This document shows positions 48,901 to 61,237 of a stretch of DNA of 64,000 nt, piece by piece. The stretch's first letter is position 1; every line of letters starts with the position of its first letter. Origin of the DNA: Siphonodentalium dalli. Lineage: Eukaryota; Mollusca; Scaphopoda; Gadilida; Siphonodentaliidae. The stretch is taken from assembly GCA_032622095.1 (NCBI GenBank), contig CP136061.1:121596754-121660753 (forward strand), written 5' to 3'. The position numbers and the translations under genes were made by a program. The notes beneath the pieces are model-generated. The model searched no databases. It was given only the letters and a program-made list of their open reading frames with translations, and was not told the origin of the DNA.

Positions 48901-51900
48901 ACCTCCCCTGACTGCCTGACCACGGAAATTGACATTATATCACGAAGAGAATACCCATATGCATACATGGGCGATCGGACAAGTCGCTAGCTGCAGCGGA
49001 AGTGAATAAATGAACCCATACGCTGCTGCCGAATTCGCTATAAATGTACGCAAAAACGCCGAAATTAACACCCGCCGACCGGACCGCCCCTATGGGACCG
49101 AGCGAGATGGGGTTTGCACTAACGTGTAGAATGGAACCGAATGTACCAAAGTTCCAATCCCCAAGTCGATAGCTCGAGCGGTCACGGCACTGTTAACCCC
49201 TGACTGGCGGCCGTTTCCGCCAGGTACAGGAAATCCGAAAAGGCGCCGACCGCACCTCCCCTGACTGCCTGACCACGGAAATTGACATTATATCATGAAG
49301 AGAATACCCATATGCATACATGGGCGATCGGACAAGTCGCTAGCTGCAGCGGAAGTGAATAAATTAACCCATACGCTGCTGCCGAATTCGCTATAAATGT
49401 ACGCAAAAACGCCGAAATTAACACCCGCCGACCGGACCGCCCCTATGGGACCGAGCGAGATGGGGTTTGCACTAACGTGTAGAATGGAACCGAATGTACC
49501 AAAGTTCCAATCCCCAAGTCGATAGCTCGAGCGGTCACGGCACTATTAACCCCTGACTGGCGGCCGTTTCCGCCAGGTACAGGAAATCCGAAAAGGCGCC
49601 GACCGCACCTCCCCTGACTGCCTGACCACGGAAATTGACATTATATCACGAAGAGAATACCCATATGCATACATGGGCGATCGGACAAGTCGCTAGCTGC
49701 AGCGGAAGTGAATAAATGAACCCATACGCTGCTGCCGAATTCGCTATAAATGTACGCAAAAACGCCGAAATTAACACCCGCCGACCGGACCGCCCCTATG
49801 GGACCGAGCGAGATGGGGTTTGCACTAACGTGTAGAATGGACCCGAATGTACCAAAGTTCCAATTCCCAATTCGATAGCTCGAGCGGTCACGGCACTGTT
49901 AACCCCTGACTGTCGGCCGTTTCCGCCAGGTACGGGAAATCCAAAAAGGCACCGACCCCACCTCCCCTGACTGCCTGACCACGGAAATGGACATTATATC
50001 ATGAAGTGAATGCCCATATGCATACATGGGCGATCGGACAAGTCGCTAGCTGCAGCGGAAGTGAATAAATTAACCCATACGCTGCTGCCGAATTCGCTAT
50101 AAATGTACGCAAAAACGCCGAAATTAACACCCGCCGACCGGACCGCCCCAGGGGTCCGAGCGAGATGGGGTTTGCACTAACGTGTAGAATGGACCCGATT
50201 GTACCAAAGTTCCAATCCCCAAGTCGATAGCTCGAGCGGTCACGGCACTGTTAACCCCTGACTGGCGGCCGTTTCGCCAGGTACAGGAAATCCAAAAAGG
50301 CGCCGACCGCACCTCCCCTGACTGCCTGACCACGGAAATTGACATTATATCACGAAGAGAATACCCATATGCATACATGGGCGATCGGACAAGTCGCTAG
50401 CTGCAGCGGAAGTGAATAAATGAACCCATACGCTGCTGCCGAATTCGCTATAAATGTACGCAAAAACGCCGAAATTAACACCCGCCGACCGGACCGCCCC
50501 TATGGGACCGAGCGAGATGGGGTTTGCACTAACGTGTAGAATGGAACCGAATGTACCAAAGTTCCAATCCCCAAGTCGATAGCTCGAGCGGTCACGGCAC
50601 TGTTAACCCCTGACTGGCGGCCGTTTCCGCCAGGTACAGGAAATCCGAAAAGGCGCCGACCGCACCTCCCCTGACTGCCTGACCACGGAAATTGACATTA
50701 TATCATGAAGAGAATACCCATATGCATACATGGGCGATCGGACAAGTCGCTAGCTGCAGCGGAAGTGAATAAATTAACCCATACGCTGCTGCCGAATTCG
50801 CTATAAATGTACGCAAAAAACGCCGAAATTAACACCCGCCGACCGGACCGCCCCTATGGGACCGAGCGAGATGGGGTTTGCACTAACGTGTAGAATGGAC
50901 CCGAATGTACCAAAGTTCCAATTCCCAATTCGATAGCTCGAGCGGTCACGGCACTGTTAACCCCTGACTGTCGGCCGTTTCCGCCAGGTACGGGAAATCC
51001 AAAAAGGCACCGACCCCACCTCCCCTGACTGCCTGACCACGGAAATGGACATTATATCATGAAGTGAATGCCCATATGCATACATGGGCGATCGGACAAG
51101 TCGCTAGCTGCAGCGGAAGTGAATAAATTAACCCATACGCTGCTGCCGAATTCGCTATAAATGTACGCAAAAACGCCGAAATTAACACCCGCCGACCGGA
51201 CCGCCCCAGGGGTCCGAGCGAGATGGGGTTTGCACTAACGTGTAGAATGGACCCGATTGTACCAAAGTTCCAATCCCCAAGTCGATAGCTCGAGCGGTCA
51301 CGGCACTGTTAACCCCTGACTGGCGGCCGTTTCCGCCAGGTACAGGAAATCCAAAAAGGCGCCGACCGCACCTCCCCTGACTGCCTGACCACGGAAATTG
51401 ACATTATATCATGAAGTGAATACCCATATGCATACATGGGCGATCGGACAAGTCGCTAGCTGCAGCGGAAGTGAATAAATTAACCCATACGCTGCTGCCG
51501 AATTCGCTATAAATGTACGCAAAAACGCCGAAATTAACACCCGCCGACCGGACCGCCCCTAGGGGACCGAGCGAGATGGGGTTTGCAATAACGTGTAGAA
51601 TGGACCCGAATGTACCAAAGTTCCAATCCCCAAGTCGATAGCTCGAGCGGTCACGGCACTATTAACCCCTGACTGGCGGCCGTTTCCGCCAGGTACAGGA
51701 AATCCGAAAAGGCGCCGACCGCACCTCCCCTGACTGCCTGACCACGGAAATTGACATTATATCACGAAGAGAATACCCATATGCATACATGGGCGATCGG
51801 ACAAGTCGCTAGCTGCAGCGGAAGTGAATAAATGAACCCATACGCTGCTGCCGAATTCGCTATAAATGTACGCAAAAACGCCGAAATTAACACCCGCCGA

Positions 51901-54900
51901 CCGGACCGCCCCTATGGGACCGAGCGAGATGGGGTTTGCACTAACGTGTAGAATGGAACCGAATGTACCAAAGTTCCAATCTCCAAGTCGATAGCTCGAG
52001 CAGTCACGGCACTGTTAACCCCTGACTGGCGGCCGTTTCCGCCAGGTACAGGAAATCCGAAAAGGCGCCGACCGCACCTCCCCTGACTGCCTGACCACGG
52101 AAATTGACATTATATCATGAAGAGAATACCCATATGCATACATGGGCGATCGGACAAGTCGCTAGCTGCAGCGGAAGTGAATAAATTAACCCATACGCTG
52201 CTGCCGAATTCGCTATAAATGTACGCAAAAACGCCGAAATTAACACCCGCCGACCGGACCGCCCCTATGGGACCGAGCGAGATGGGGTTTGCACTAACGT
52301 GTAGAATGGAACCGAATGTACCAAAGTTCCAATCCCCAAGTCGATAGCTCGAGCGGTCACGGCACTGTTAACCCCTGACTGGCGGCCGTTTCCGCCAGGT
52401 ACAGGAAATCCGAAAAGGCGCCGACCGCACCTCCCCTGACTGCCTGACCACGGAAATTGACATTATATCATGAAGTGAATACCCATATGCATACATGGGC
52501 GATCGGACAAGTCGCTAGCTGCAGCGGAAGTGAATAAATTAACCCATACGCTGCTGCCGAATTCGCTATAAATGTACGCAAAAACGCCGAAATTAACACC
52601 CGCCGACCGGACCGCCCCTATGGGACCGAGCGAGATGGGGTTTGCACTAACGTGTAGAATGGAACCGAATGTACCAAAGTTCCAATCCCCAAGTTGATAG
52701 CTCGAGCGGTCACGGCACTGTTAACCCCTGAATGGCGGCCGTTTCCGCCAGGTACAGGAAATCCGAAAAGGCGCCGACCGCACCTCCCCTGACTGCCTGA
52801 CCACGGAAATTGACATTATATCACGAAGAGAATACCCATATGCATACATGGGCGATCGGACAAGTCGCTAGCTGCAGCGGAAGTGAATAAATGAACCCAT
52901 ACGCTGCTGCCGAATTCGCTATAAATGTACGCAAAAACGCCGAAATTAACACCCGCCGACCGGACCGCCCCTATGGGACCGAGCGAGATGGGGTTTGCAC
53001 TAACGTGTAGAATGGAACCGAATGTACCAAAGTTCCAATCCCCAAGTCGATAGCTCGAGCGGTCACGGCACTGTTAACCCCTGACTGGCGGCCGTTTCCG
53101 CCAGGTACAGGAAATCCGAAAAGGCGCCGACCGCACCTCCCCTGACTGCCTGACCACGGAAATTGACATTATATCATGAAGAGAATACCCATATGCATAC
53201 ATGGGCGATCGGACAAGTCGCTAGCTGCAGCGGAAGTGAATAAATTAACCCATACGCTGCTGCCGAATTCGCTATAAATGTACGCAAAAACGCCGAAATT
53301 AACACCCGCCGACCGGACCGCCCCTATGGGACCGAGCGAGATGGGGTTTGCACTAACGTGTAGAATGGAACCGAATGTACCAAAGTTCCAATCCCCAAGT
53401 CGATAGCTCGAGCGGTCACGGCACTGTTAACCCCTGACTGGCGGCCGTTTCCGCCAGGTACAGGAAATCCGAAAAGGCGCCGACCGCACCTCCCCTGACT
53501 GCCTGACCACGGAAATTGACATTATATCATGAAGAGAATACCCATATGCATACATGGGCGATCGGACAAGTCGCTAGCTGCAGCGGAAGTGAATAAATTA
53601 ACCCATACGCTGCTGCCGAATTCGCTATAAATGTACGCAAAAACGCCGAAATTAACACCCGCCGACCGGACCGCCCCTATGGGACCGAGCGAGATGGGGT
53701 TTGCACTAACGTGTAGAATGGAACCGAATGTACCAAAGTTCCAATCCCCAAGTCGATAACTCGAGCGGTCACGGCACTGTTAACCCCTGACTGGCGGCCG
53801 TTTCCGCCAGGTACAGGAAATCCGAAAAGGCGCCGACCGCACCTCCCCTGACTGCCTGACCACGGAAATTGACATTATATCATGAAGTGAATACCCATAT
53901 GCATACATGGGCGATCGGACAAGTCGCTAGCTGCAGCGGAAGTGAATAAATTAACCCATACGCTGCTGCCGAATTCGCTATAAATGTACGCAAAAACGCC
54001 GAAATTAACACCCGCCGACCGGACCGCCCCTATGGGACCGAGCGAGATGGGGTTTGCACTAACGTGTAGAATGGAACCGAATGTACCAAAGTTCCAATCC
54101 CCAAGTTGATAGCTCGAGCGGTCACGGCACTGTTAACCCCTGACTGGCGGCCGTTTCCGCCAGGTACAGGAAATCCGAAAAGGCGCCGACCGCACCTCCC
54201 CTGACTGCCTGACCACGGAAATTGACATTATATCACGAAGAGAATACCCATATGCATACATGGGCGATCGGACAAGTCGCTAGCTGCAGCGGAAGTGAAT
54301 AAATGAACCCATACGCTGCTGCCGAATTCGCTATAAATGTACGCAAAAACGCCGAAATTAACACCCGCCGACCGGACCGCCCCTATGGGACCGAGCGAGA
54401 TGGGGTTTGCACTAACGTGTAGAATGGAACCGAATGTACCAAAGTTCCAATCCCCAAGTCGATAGCTCAAGCGGTCACGGCACTGTTAACCCCTGACTGG
54501 CGGCCGTTTCCGCCAGGTACAGGAAATCCGAAAAGGCGCCGACCGCACCTCCCCTGACTGCCTGACCACGGAAATTGACATTATATCATGAAGAGAATAC
54601 CCATATGCATACATGGGCGATCGGACAAGTCGCTAGCTGCAGCGGAAGTGAATAAATGAACCCATACGCTGCTGCCGAATTCGCTATAAATGTACGCAAA
54701 AACGCCGAAATTAACACCCGCCGACCGGACCGCCCCTATGGGACCGAGCGAGATGGGGTTTGCACTAACGTGTAGAATGGAACCGAATGTACCAAAGTTC
54801 CAATCCCCAAGTCGATAGCTCGAGCGGTCACGGCACTGTTAACCCCTGACTGGCGGCCGTTTCCGCCAGGTACAGGAAATCCGAAAAGGCGCCGACCGCA

Positions 54901-57900
54901 CCTCCCCTGACTGCCTGACCACGGAAATTGACATTATATCATGAAGTGAATACCCATATGCATACATGGGCGATCGGACAAGTCGCTAGCTGCAGCGGAA
55001 GTGAATAAATTAACCCATACGCTGCTGCCGAATTCGCTATAAATGTACGCAAAAACGCCGAAATTAACACCCGCCGACCGGACCGCCCCTATGGGACCGA
55101 GCGAGATGGGGTTTGCACTAACGTGTAGAATGGAACCGAATGTACCAAAGTTCCAATCCCCAAGTCGATAGCTCGAGCGGTCACGGCACTGTTAACCCCT
55201 GACTGGCGGCCGTTTCCGCCAGGTACAGGAAATCCGAAAAGGCGCCGACCGCACCTCCCCTGACTGCCTGACCACGGAAATTGACATTATATCACGAAGA
55301 GAATACCCATATGCATACATGGGCGATCGGACAAGTCGCTAGCTGCAGCGGAAGTGAATAAATGAACCCATACGCTGCTGCCGAATTCGCTATAAATGTA
55401 CGCAAAAACGCCGAAATTAACACCCGCCGACCGGACCGCCCCTATGGGACCGAGCGAGATGGGGTTTGCACTAACGTGTAGAATGGAACCGAATGTACCA
55501 AAGTTCCAATCCCCAAGTCGATAGCTCGAGCGGTCACGGCACTGTTAACCCCTGACTGGCGGCCGTTTCCGCCAGGTACAGGAAATCCGAAAAGGCGCCG
55601 ACCGCACCTCCCCTGACTGCCTGACCACGGAAATTGACATTATATCATGAAGAGAATACCCATATGCATACATGGGCGATCGGACAAGTCGCTAGCTGCA
55701 GCGGAAGTGAATAAATTAACCCATACGCTGCTGCCGAATTCGCTATAAATGTACGCAAAAACGCCGAAATTAACACCCGCCGACCGGACCGCCCCTATGG
55801 GACCGAGCGAGATGGGGTTTGCACTAACGTGTAGAATGGAACCGAATGTACCAAAGTTCCAATCCCCAAGTCGATAGCTCGAGCGGTCACGGCACTGTTA
55901 ACCCCTGACTGGCGGCCGTTTCCGCCAGGTACAGGAAATCCGAAAAGGCGCCGACCGCACCTCCCCTGACTGCCTGACCACGGAAATTGACATTATATCA
56001 TGAAGTGAATACCCATATGCATACATGGGCGATCGGACAAGTCGCTAGCTGCAGCGGAAGTGAATAAATTAACCCATACGCTGCTGCCGAATTCGCTATA
56101 AATGTACGCAAAAACGCCGAAATTAACACCCGCCGACCGGACCGCCCCTATGGGACCGAGCGAGATGGGGTTTGCACTAACGTGTAGAATGGAACCGAAT
56201 GTACCAAAGTTCCAATCCCCAAGTTGATAGCTCGAGCGGTCACGGCACTGTTAACCCCTGACTGGCGGCCGTTTCCGCCAGGTACAGGAAATCCGAAAAG
56301 GCGCCGACCGCACCTCCCCTGACTGCCTGACCACGGAAATTGACATTATATCACGAAGAGAATACCCATATGCATACATGGGCGATCGGACAAGTCGCTA
56401 GCTGCAGCGGAAGTGAATAAATGAACCCATACACTGCTGCCGAATTCGCTATAAATGTACGCAAAAACGCCGAAATTAACACCCGCCGACCGGACCGCCC
56501 CTATGGGACCGAGCGAGATGGGGTTTGCACTAACGTGTAGAATGGAACCGAATGTACCAAAGTTCCAATCCCCAAGTCGATAGCTCGAGCGGTCACGGCA
56601 CTGTTAACCCCTGACTGGCGGCCGTTTCCGCCAGGTACAGGAAATCAGAAAAGGCGCCGACCGCACCTCCCCTGACTGCCTGACCACGGAAATTGACATT
56701 ATATCATGAAGAGAATACCCATATGCATACATGGGCGATCGGACAAGTCGCTAGCTGCAGCGGAAGTGAATAAATTAACCCATACGCTGCTGCCGAATTC
56801 GCTATAAATGTACGCAAAAACGCCGAAATTAACACCCGCCGACCGGACCGCCCCTATGGGACCGAGCGAGATGGGGTTTGCACTAACGTGTAGAATGGAA
56901 CCGAATGTACCAAAGTTCCAATCCCCAAGTCGATAGCTCGAGCGGTCACGGCACTGTTAACCCCTGACTGGCGGCCGTTTCCGCCAGGTACAGGAAATCC
57001 GAAAAGGCGCCGACCGCACCTCCCCTGACTGCCTGACCACGGAAATTGACATTATATCATGAAGTGAATACCCATATGCATACATGGGCGATCGGACAAG
57101 TCGCTAGCTGCAGCGGAAGTGAATAAATTAACCCATACGCTGCTGCCGAATTCGCTATAAATGTACGCAAAAACGCCGAAATTAACACCCGCCGACCGGA
57201 CCGCCCCTATGGGACCGAGCGAGATGGGGTTTGCACTATCGTGTAGAATGGAATCGAATGTACCAAAGTTCCAATCCCCAAGTTGATAGCTCGAGCGGTC
57301 ACGGCACTGTTAACCCCTGACTGGCGGCCGTTTCCGCCAGGTACAGGAAATCCGAAAAGGCGCCGACCGCACCTCCCCTGACTGCCTGACCACGGAAATT
57401 GACATTATATCATGACGTGAATACCCATATGCATACATGGGCGATCGGACAAGTCGCTAGCTGCAGCGGAAGTGAATACATTAACCCATACGCTGCTGCC
57501 GAATTCGCTATAAATGTACGCAAAAACGCCGAAATTAACACCCGCCGACCGGACCGCCCCTAGGGATCCGAGCGAGATGTGGTTTGCACTAACGTGTAGA
57601 ATGGACCCGAATGTACCAAAGTTCCGATCTCCAAGTCGATAGCTCGAGCGGTCACGGCACTGTTAACCCCTGACTGGCGGCCGTTTCCGCCAGGTACAGG
57701 AAATCCGAAAAGGCGCCGACCGCACCTCCCCTGACTGCCTGACCACGGAAATTGACATTATATCATGAAGTGAATACCCATATGCATACATGGGCGATCG
57801 GACAAGTCGCTAGCTGCAGCGGAAGTGAATACATTAACCCATACGCTGCTGCCGAATTCGCTATAAATGTACGCAAAAACGCCGAAATTAACACCCGCCG

Positions 57901-60219
57901 ACCGGACCGCCCCTAGGGATCCGAGCGAGATGGGGTTTGCACTAACGTGTAGAATGGACCCGAATGTACCAAAGTTCCGATCCCCAAGTCGATAGCTCGA
58001 GCGGTCACGGCACTGTTAACCCCTGACTGGTGGCCGTTTCCGCCAGGTACAGGAAATCCGAAAAGGCGCCGACCGCACCTCCCCTGACTGACTGACCACG
58101 GAAATTGACATTATATCATGAAGTGAATACCCATATGCATACATGGGCGATCGGACAAGTCGCTAGCTGCAGCGGAAGTGAATAAATTAACCCATACGCT
58201 GCTGCCGAATTCGCTATAAATGTACGCAAAAACGCCGAAATTAACACCCGCCGACCGGACCGCCCCTATGGGACCGAGCGAGATGGGGTTTGCACTAACG
58301 TGTAGAATGGAACCGAATGTACCAAAGTTCCAATCCCCAAGTCGATAGCTCGAGCGGTCACGGCACTGTTAACCCCTGACTGGCGGCCGTTTCCGCCAGG
58401 TACAGGAAATCCGAAAAGGCGCCGACCGCACCTCCCCTGACTGCCTGACCACGGAAATTGACATTATATCATGAAGAGAATACCCATATGCATACATGGG
58501 CGATCGGACAAGTCGCTAGCTGCAGCGGAAGTGAATAAATTAACCCATACGCTGCTGCCGAATTCGCTATAAATGTACGCAAAAACGCCGAAATTAACAC
58601 CCGCCGACCGGACCGCCCCTATGGGACCAAGCGAGATGGGGTTTGCACTAACGTGTAGAATGGAACCGAATGTACCAAAGTTCCAATCCCCAAGTTGATA
58701 GCTCGAGCGGTCACGGCACTGTTAACCCCTGACTGGCGGCCGTTTCCGCCAGGTACAGGAAATCCGAAAAGGCGCCGACCGCACCTCCCCTGACTGCCTG
58801 ACCACGGAAATTGACATTATATCATGACGTGAATACCCATATGCATACATGGGCGATCGGACAAGTCGCTAGCTGCAGCGGAAGTGAATACATTAACCCA
58901 TACGCTGCTGCCGAATTCGCTATAAATGTACGCAAAAACGCCGAAATTAACACCCGCCGACCGGACCGCCCCTAGGGATCCGAGCGAGATGTGGTTTGCA
59001 CTAACGTGTAGAATGGAACCGAATGTACCAAAGTTCCAATCCCCAAGTCGATAGCTCGAGCGGTCACGGCACTGTTAACCCCTGACTGGCGGCCGTTTCC
59101 GCCAGGTACAGGAAATCCGAAAAGGCGCCGACCGCACCTCCCCTGACTGCCTGACCACGGAAATTGACATTATATCATGAAGTGAATACCCATATGCATA
59201 CATGGGCGATCGGACAAGTCGCTAGCTGCAGCGGAAGTGAATACATTAACCCATACGCTGCTGCCGAATTCGCTGCCGAAATTAACACCCGCCGACCGGA
59301 CCGCCCCTAGGGATCCGAGCGAGATGGGGTTTGCACTATCGTGTAGAATGGATCCGAATGTAACAAAGTTCCGATCCCCAAGTCGATAGCTCGAGCGGTC
59401 ACGGCACTGTTAACCCCTGACTGGCGGCCGTTTCCGCCAGGTACAGGAAATCCGAAAAGGCGCCGACCGCACCTCCCCTGACTGCCTGACCACGGAAATT
59501 GACATTATATCATGAAGTGAATACCCATATGCATACATGGGCGATCGGACAAGTCGCTAGCTGCAGCGGTAGTGAATAAATTAACCCATACGCTGCTGCC
59601 GAATTCGCTATAAATGTACGCAAAAACGCCGAAATTAACACCCGCCGACCGGACCGCCCCTATGGGACCGAGCGAGATGGGGTTTGCACTAACGTGTAGA
59701 ATGGAACCGAATGTACCAAAGTTCCAATCCCCAAGTCGATAGCTCGAGCGGTCACGGCACTGTTAACCCCTGACTGGCGGCCGTTTCCGCCAGGTACAGG
59801 AAATCCGAAAAGGCGCCGACCGCACCTCCCCTGACTGCCTGACCACGGAAATTGACATTATATCATGAAGTGAATACCCATATGCATACATGGGCGATCG
59901 GACAAGTCGCTAGCTGCAGCGGTAGTGAATAAATTAACCCATACGCTGCTGCCGAATTCGCTATAAATGTACGCAAAAACGCCGAAATTAACACCCGCCG
60001 ACCGGACCGCCCCTATGGGACCGATCGAGATGGGGTTTGCACTAACGTGTAGAATGGAACCGAATGTACCAAAGTTCCAATCCCCAAGTCGATAGCTCGA
60101 GCGGTCACGGCACTGTTAACCCCTGACTGGCGGCCGTTTCCGCCAGGTACAGGAAATCCGAAAAGGCGCCGACCGCACCTCCCCTGACTGCCTGACCACG
60201 GAAATTGACATTATATCAT
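45849..60219 (+). repeat. 353-bp satellite array, about 40.6 copies
   Basis: The period is measured from successive CGACCGGACCGCC starts (45901, 46254, 46607, 46960 and so on). Monomers are roughly 95 percent or more alike, about 53 percent GC against AT-rich flanks. Landmarks in order: GACCGGACCGCCCC, GAGATGGGGTTTGCA, CCAAAGTTCCAATCCCC, GATAGCTCGAGCGGTCACGG, TGGCGGCCGTTTCCGCCA (a perfect 6-bp-stem hairpin), GGCGCCGACCGCACC, CCCATATGCATACATGGG, CTAGCTGCAGCGG, CGAATTCGCTATAAATG. The last copy breaks off after GACATTATATCATG. 353 is not a multiple of three and frames are short, so the array is non-coding. Confidence 0.97.
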
Positions 60220-60455
60220 GCCTACAACCGTAATGCTTTTTGGATAGCAGTTTGTGCTAATCTGATTGAAAGTTATGTACTATTCCACACTGAATTATTA
60301 TAGTTATATAGACCCAGAGGAAAACCATTAACATAACCATTTGCTGATGTGTGGGATTTTTACGAAATATCGCGACAATAATAACCAAAGCAGTTACTGT
60401 CGTGCGCATATTTGACCACATATATATGCTTTTCGGTAATGTAAACTAAACTCAC
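60220..60455. other. Short unique stretch between satellite and PHD-OTU exon
   Basis: AT-rich sequence downstream of the exon donor. In the gene model it is the 5' part of an intron that would contain the satellite. Confidence 0.5.
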
Positions 60456-61121
60456 CTGGAGGGAAGAAACTCTGAATGGGTACATCAAGTACAGCACTTA
60501 GAGCCAGTATGTGATTTAGGTCGCCCCAAGATTGTAAAACAGCAGTATCACGAAGGTAGAATTCATATTCTCCGAGAACCAGTCGTGGGTCGTCTTTATA
60601 TGGAGATGAGTACTTTCGATGGCTGATGTTATATATCTCTGGATGAGAGGCGATTTCTATCCAAGTCCTATAACGTAGCTCTTTGTGGTGTTTTTCCGTA
60701 CCATATAGAGCAGTTGAACATGCACGATACAAGCAGTTGCCATCATCGTTCGTCGATATTGGAATGTAGTTGTTCAGAGCTGATGGTTTAAACTTCTTCA
60801 GAACTTCAGTTGAGATCGTATCTCTGGAACAGGTTTTAGAGGTTGGTGGTTGCCGCTGAGGTAAATCTGGCTTGTATTGGTCGACAAGTGCCGCTTCGGT
60901 CCGGAGCCTACTTTGTAGATGCCCACGGTGAGATGTGTCAGTATTCACTATTCTTGTCAAGGCTGCGGAGAAGGAGTACTGGCTGTGCACGAAAATACAT
61001 GCTGGACAGAAGAACTCTGCGTCGCGTTGTCTGTCCCAGTTGTCGTATTGACTCTGAGTCATGTGTACGCAATCTGCGTGTGTCCACTTGGCACAGCCAT
61101 TACACAGAACGGCTCGATTTC
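60456..61121 (-). CDS. PHD finger (C-terminal half) plus OTU cysteine-protease domain (N-terminal half), internal exon
   Basis: A single exon bounded by a strong acceptor (ACTTTTTTCAG before 61121) and a perfect donor (CCAG then GTGAGT after 60456). It is 666 bp, phase 1 at both ends. Counting from the split first codon, C7, C10, H15, C18, C39 and C42 give the second half of a C4HC3 PHD zinc finger (LCNGCAKWTHADC ... FFCPAC). The first two cysteines must lie in an upstream exon. About 80 polar residues follow. Then IPISTNDDGNCLYRACS has the OTU catalytic Asp (127) and Cys (130), followed by H..LR.RT and the later LSAVLDVPIQSF strand. The catalytic His is expected in the next exon. OTU proteins are typically deubiquitinases, but PHD-OTU proteins in invertebrates may be transposon-derived; I cannot tell which. 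Neither neighbouring exon was found in the window. Confidence 0.75.
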
Positions 61122-61237
61122 CTGAAAAAAGTATCATGGTATCAATAAGTATATATTGATAAATTCATCTTCTATCGGAACCAAACATTAATATATCAAG
61201 ACCGTATGGTCACCAGACAGGCCTGATGCTTTCCGAC
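61122..61237. other. Intron side of PHD-OTU exon, no PHD first-half exon seen
   Basis: I looked on the minus strand from here to 64000 for a C-x2-C containing exon with a phase-1 donor and found none convincing. Confidence 0.4.

Noticed and set aside
50124-50378. 84-codon minus-strand frame in the 353-bp satellite, and similar ones at 47077-47307 and 54228-54470
   Set aside because: Monomer-specific openings. 353 is not divisible by three, and other monomers carry stops in the same frame.
35637-60219. CRISPR array
   Set aside because: Repeats are contiguous without unique spacers, and the context is eukaryotic.
45901-60219. CENP-B box in the 353-bp monomer
   Set aside because: I found no word close to the essential CENP-B box core by eye.
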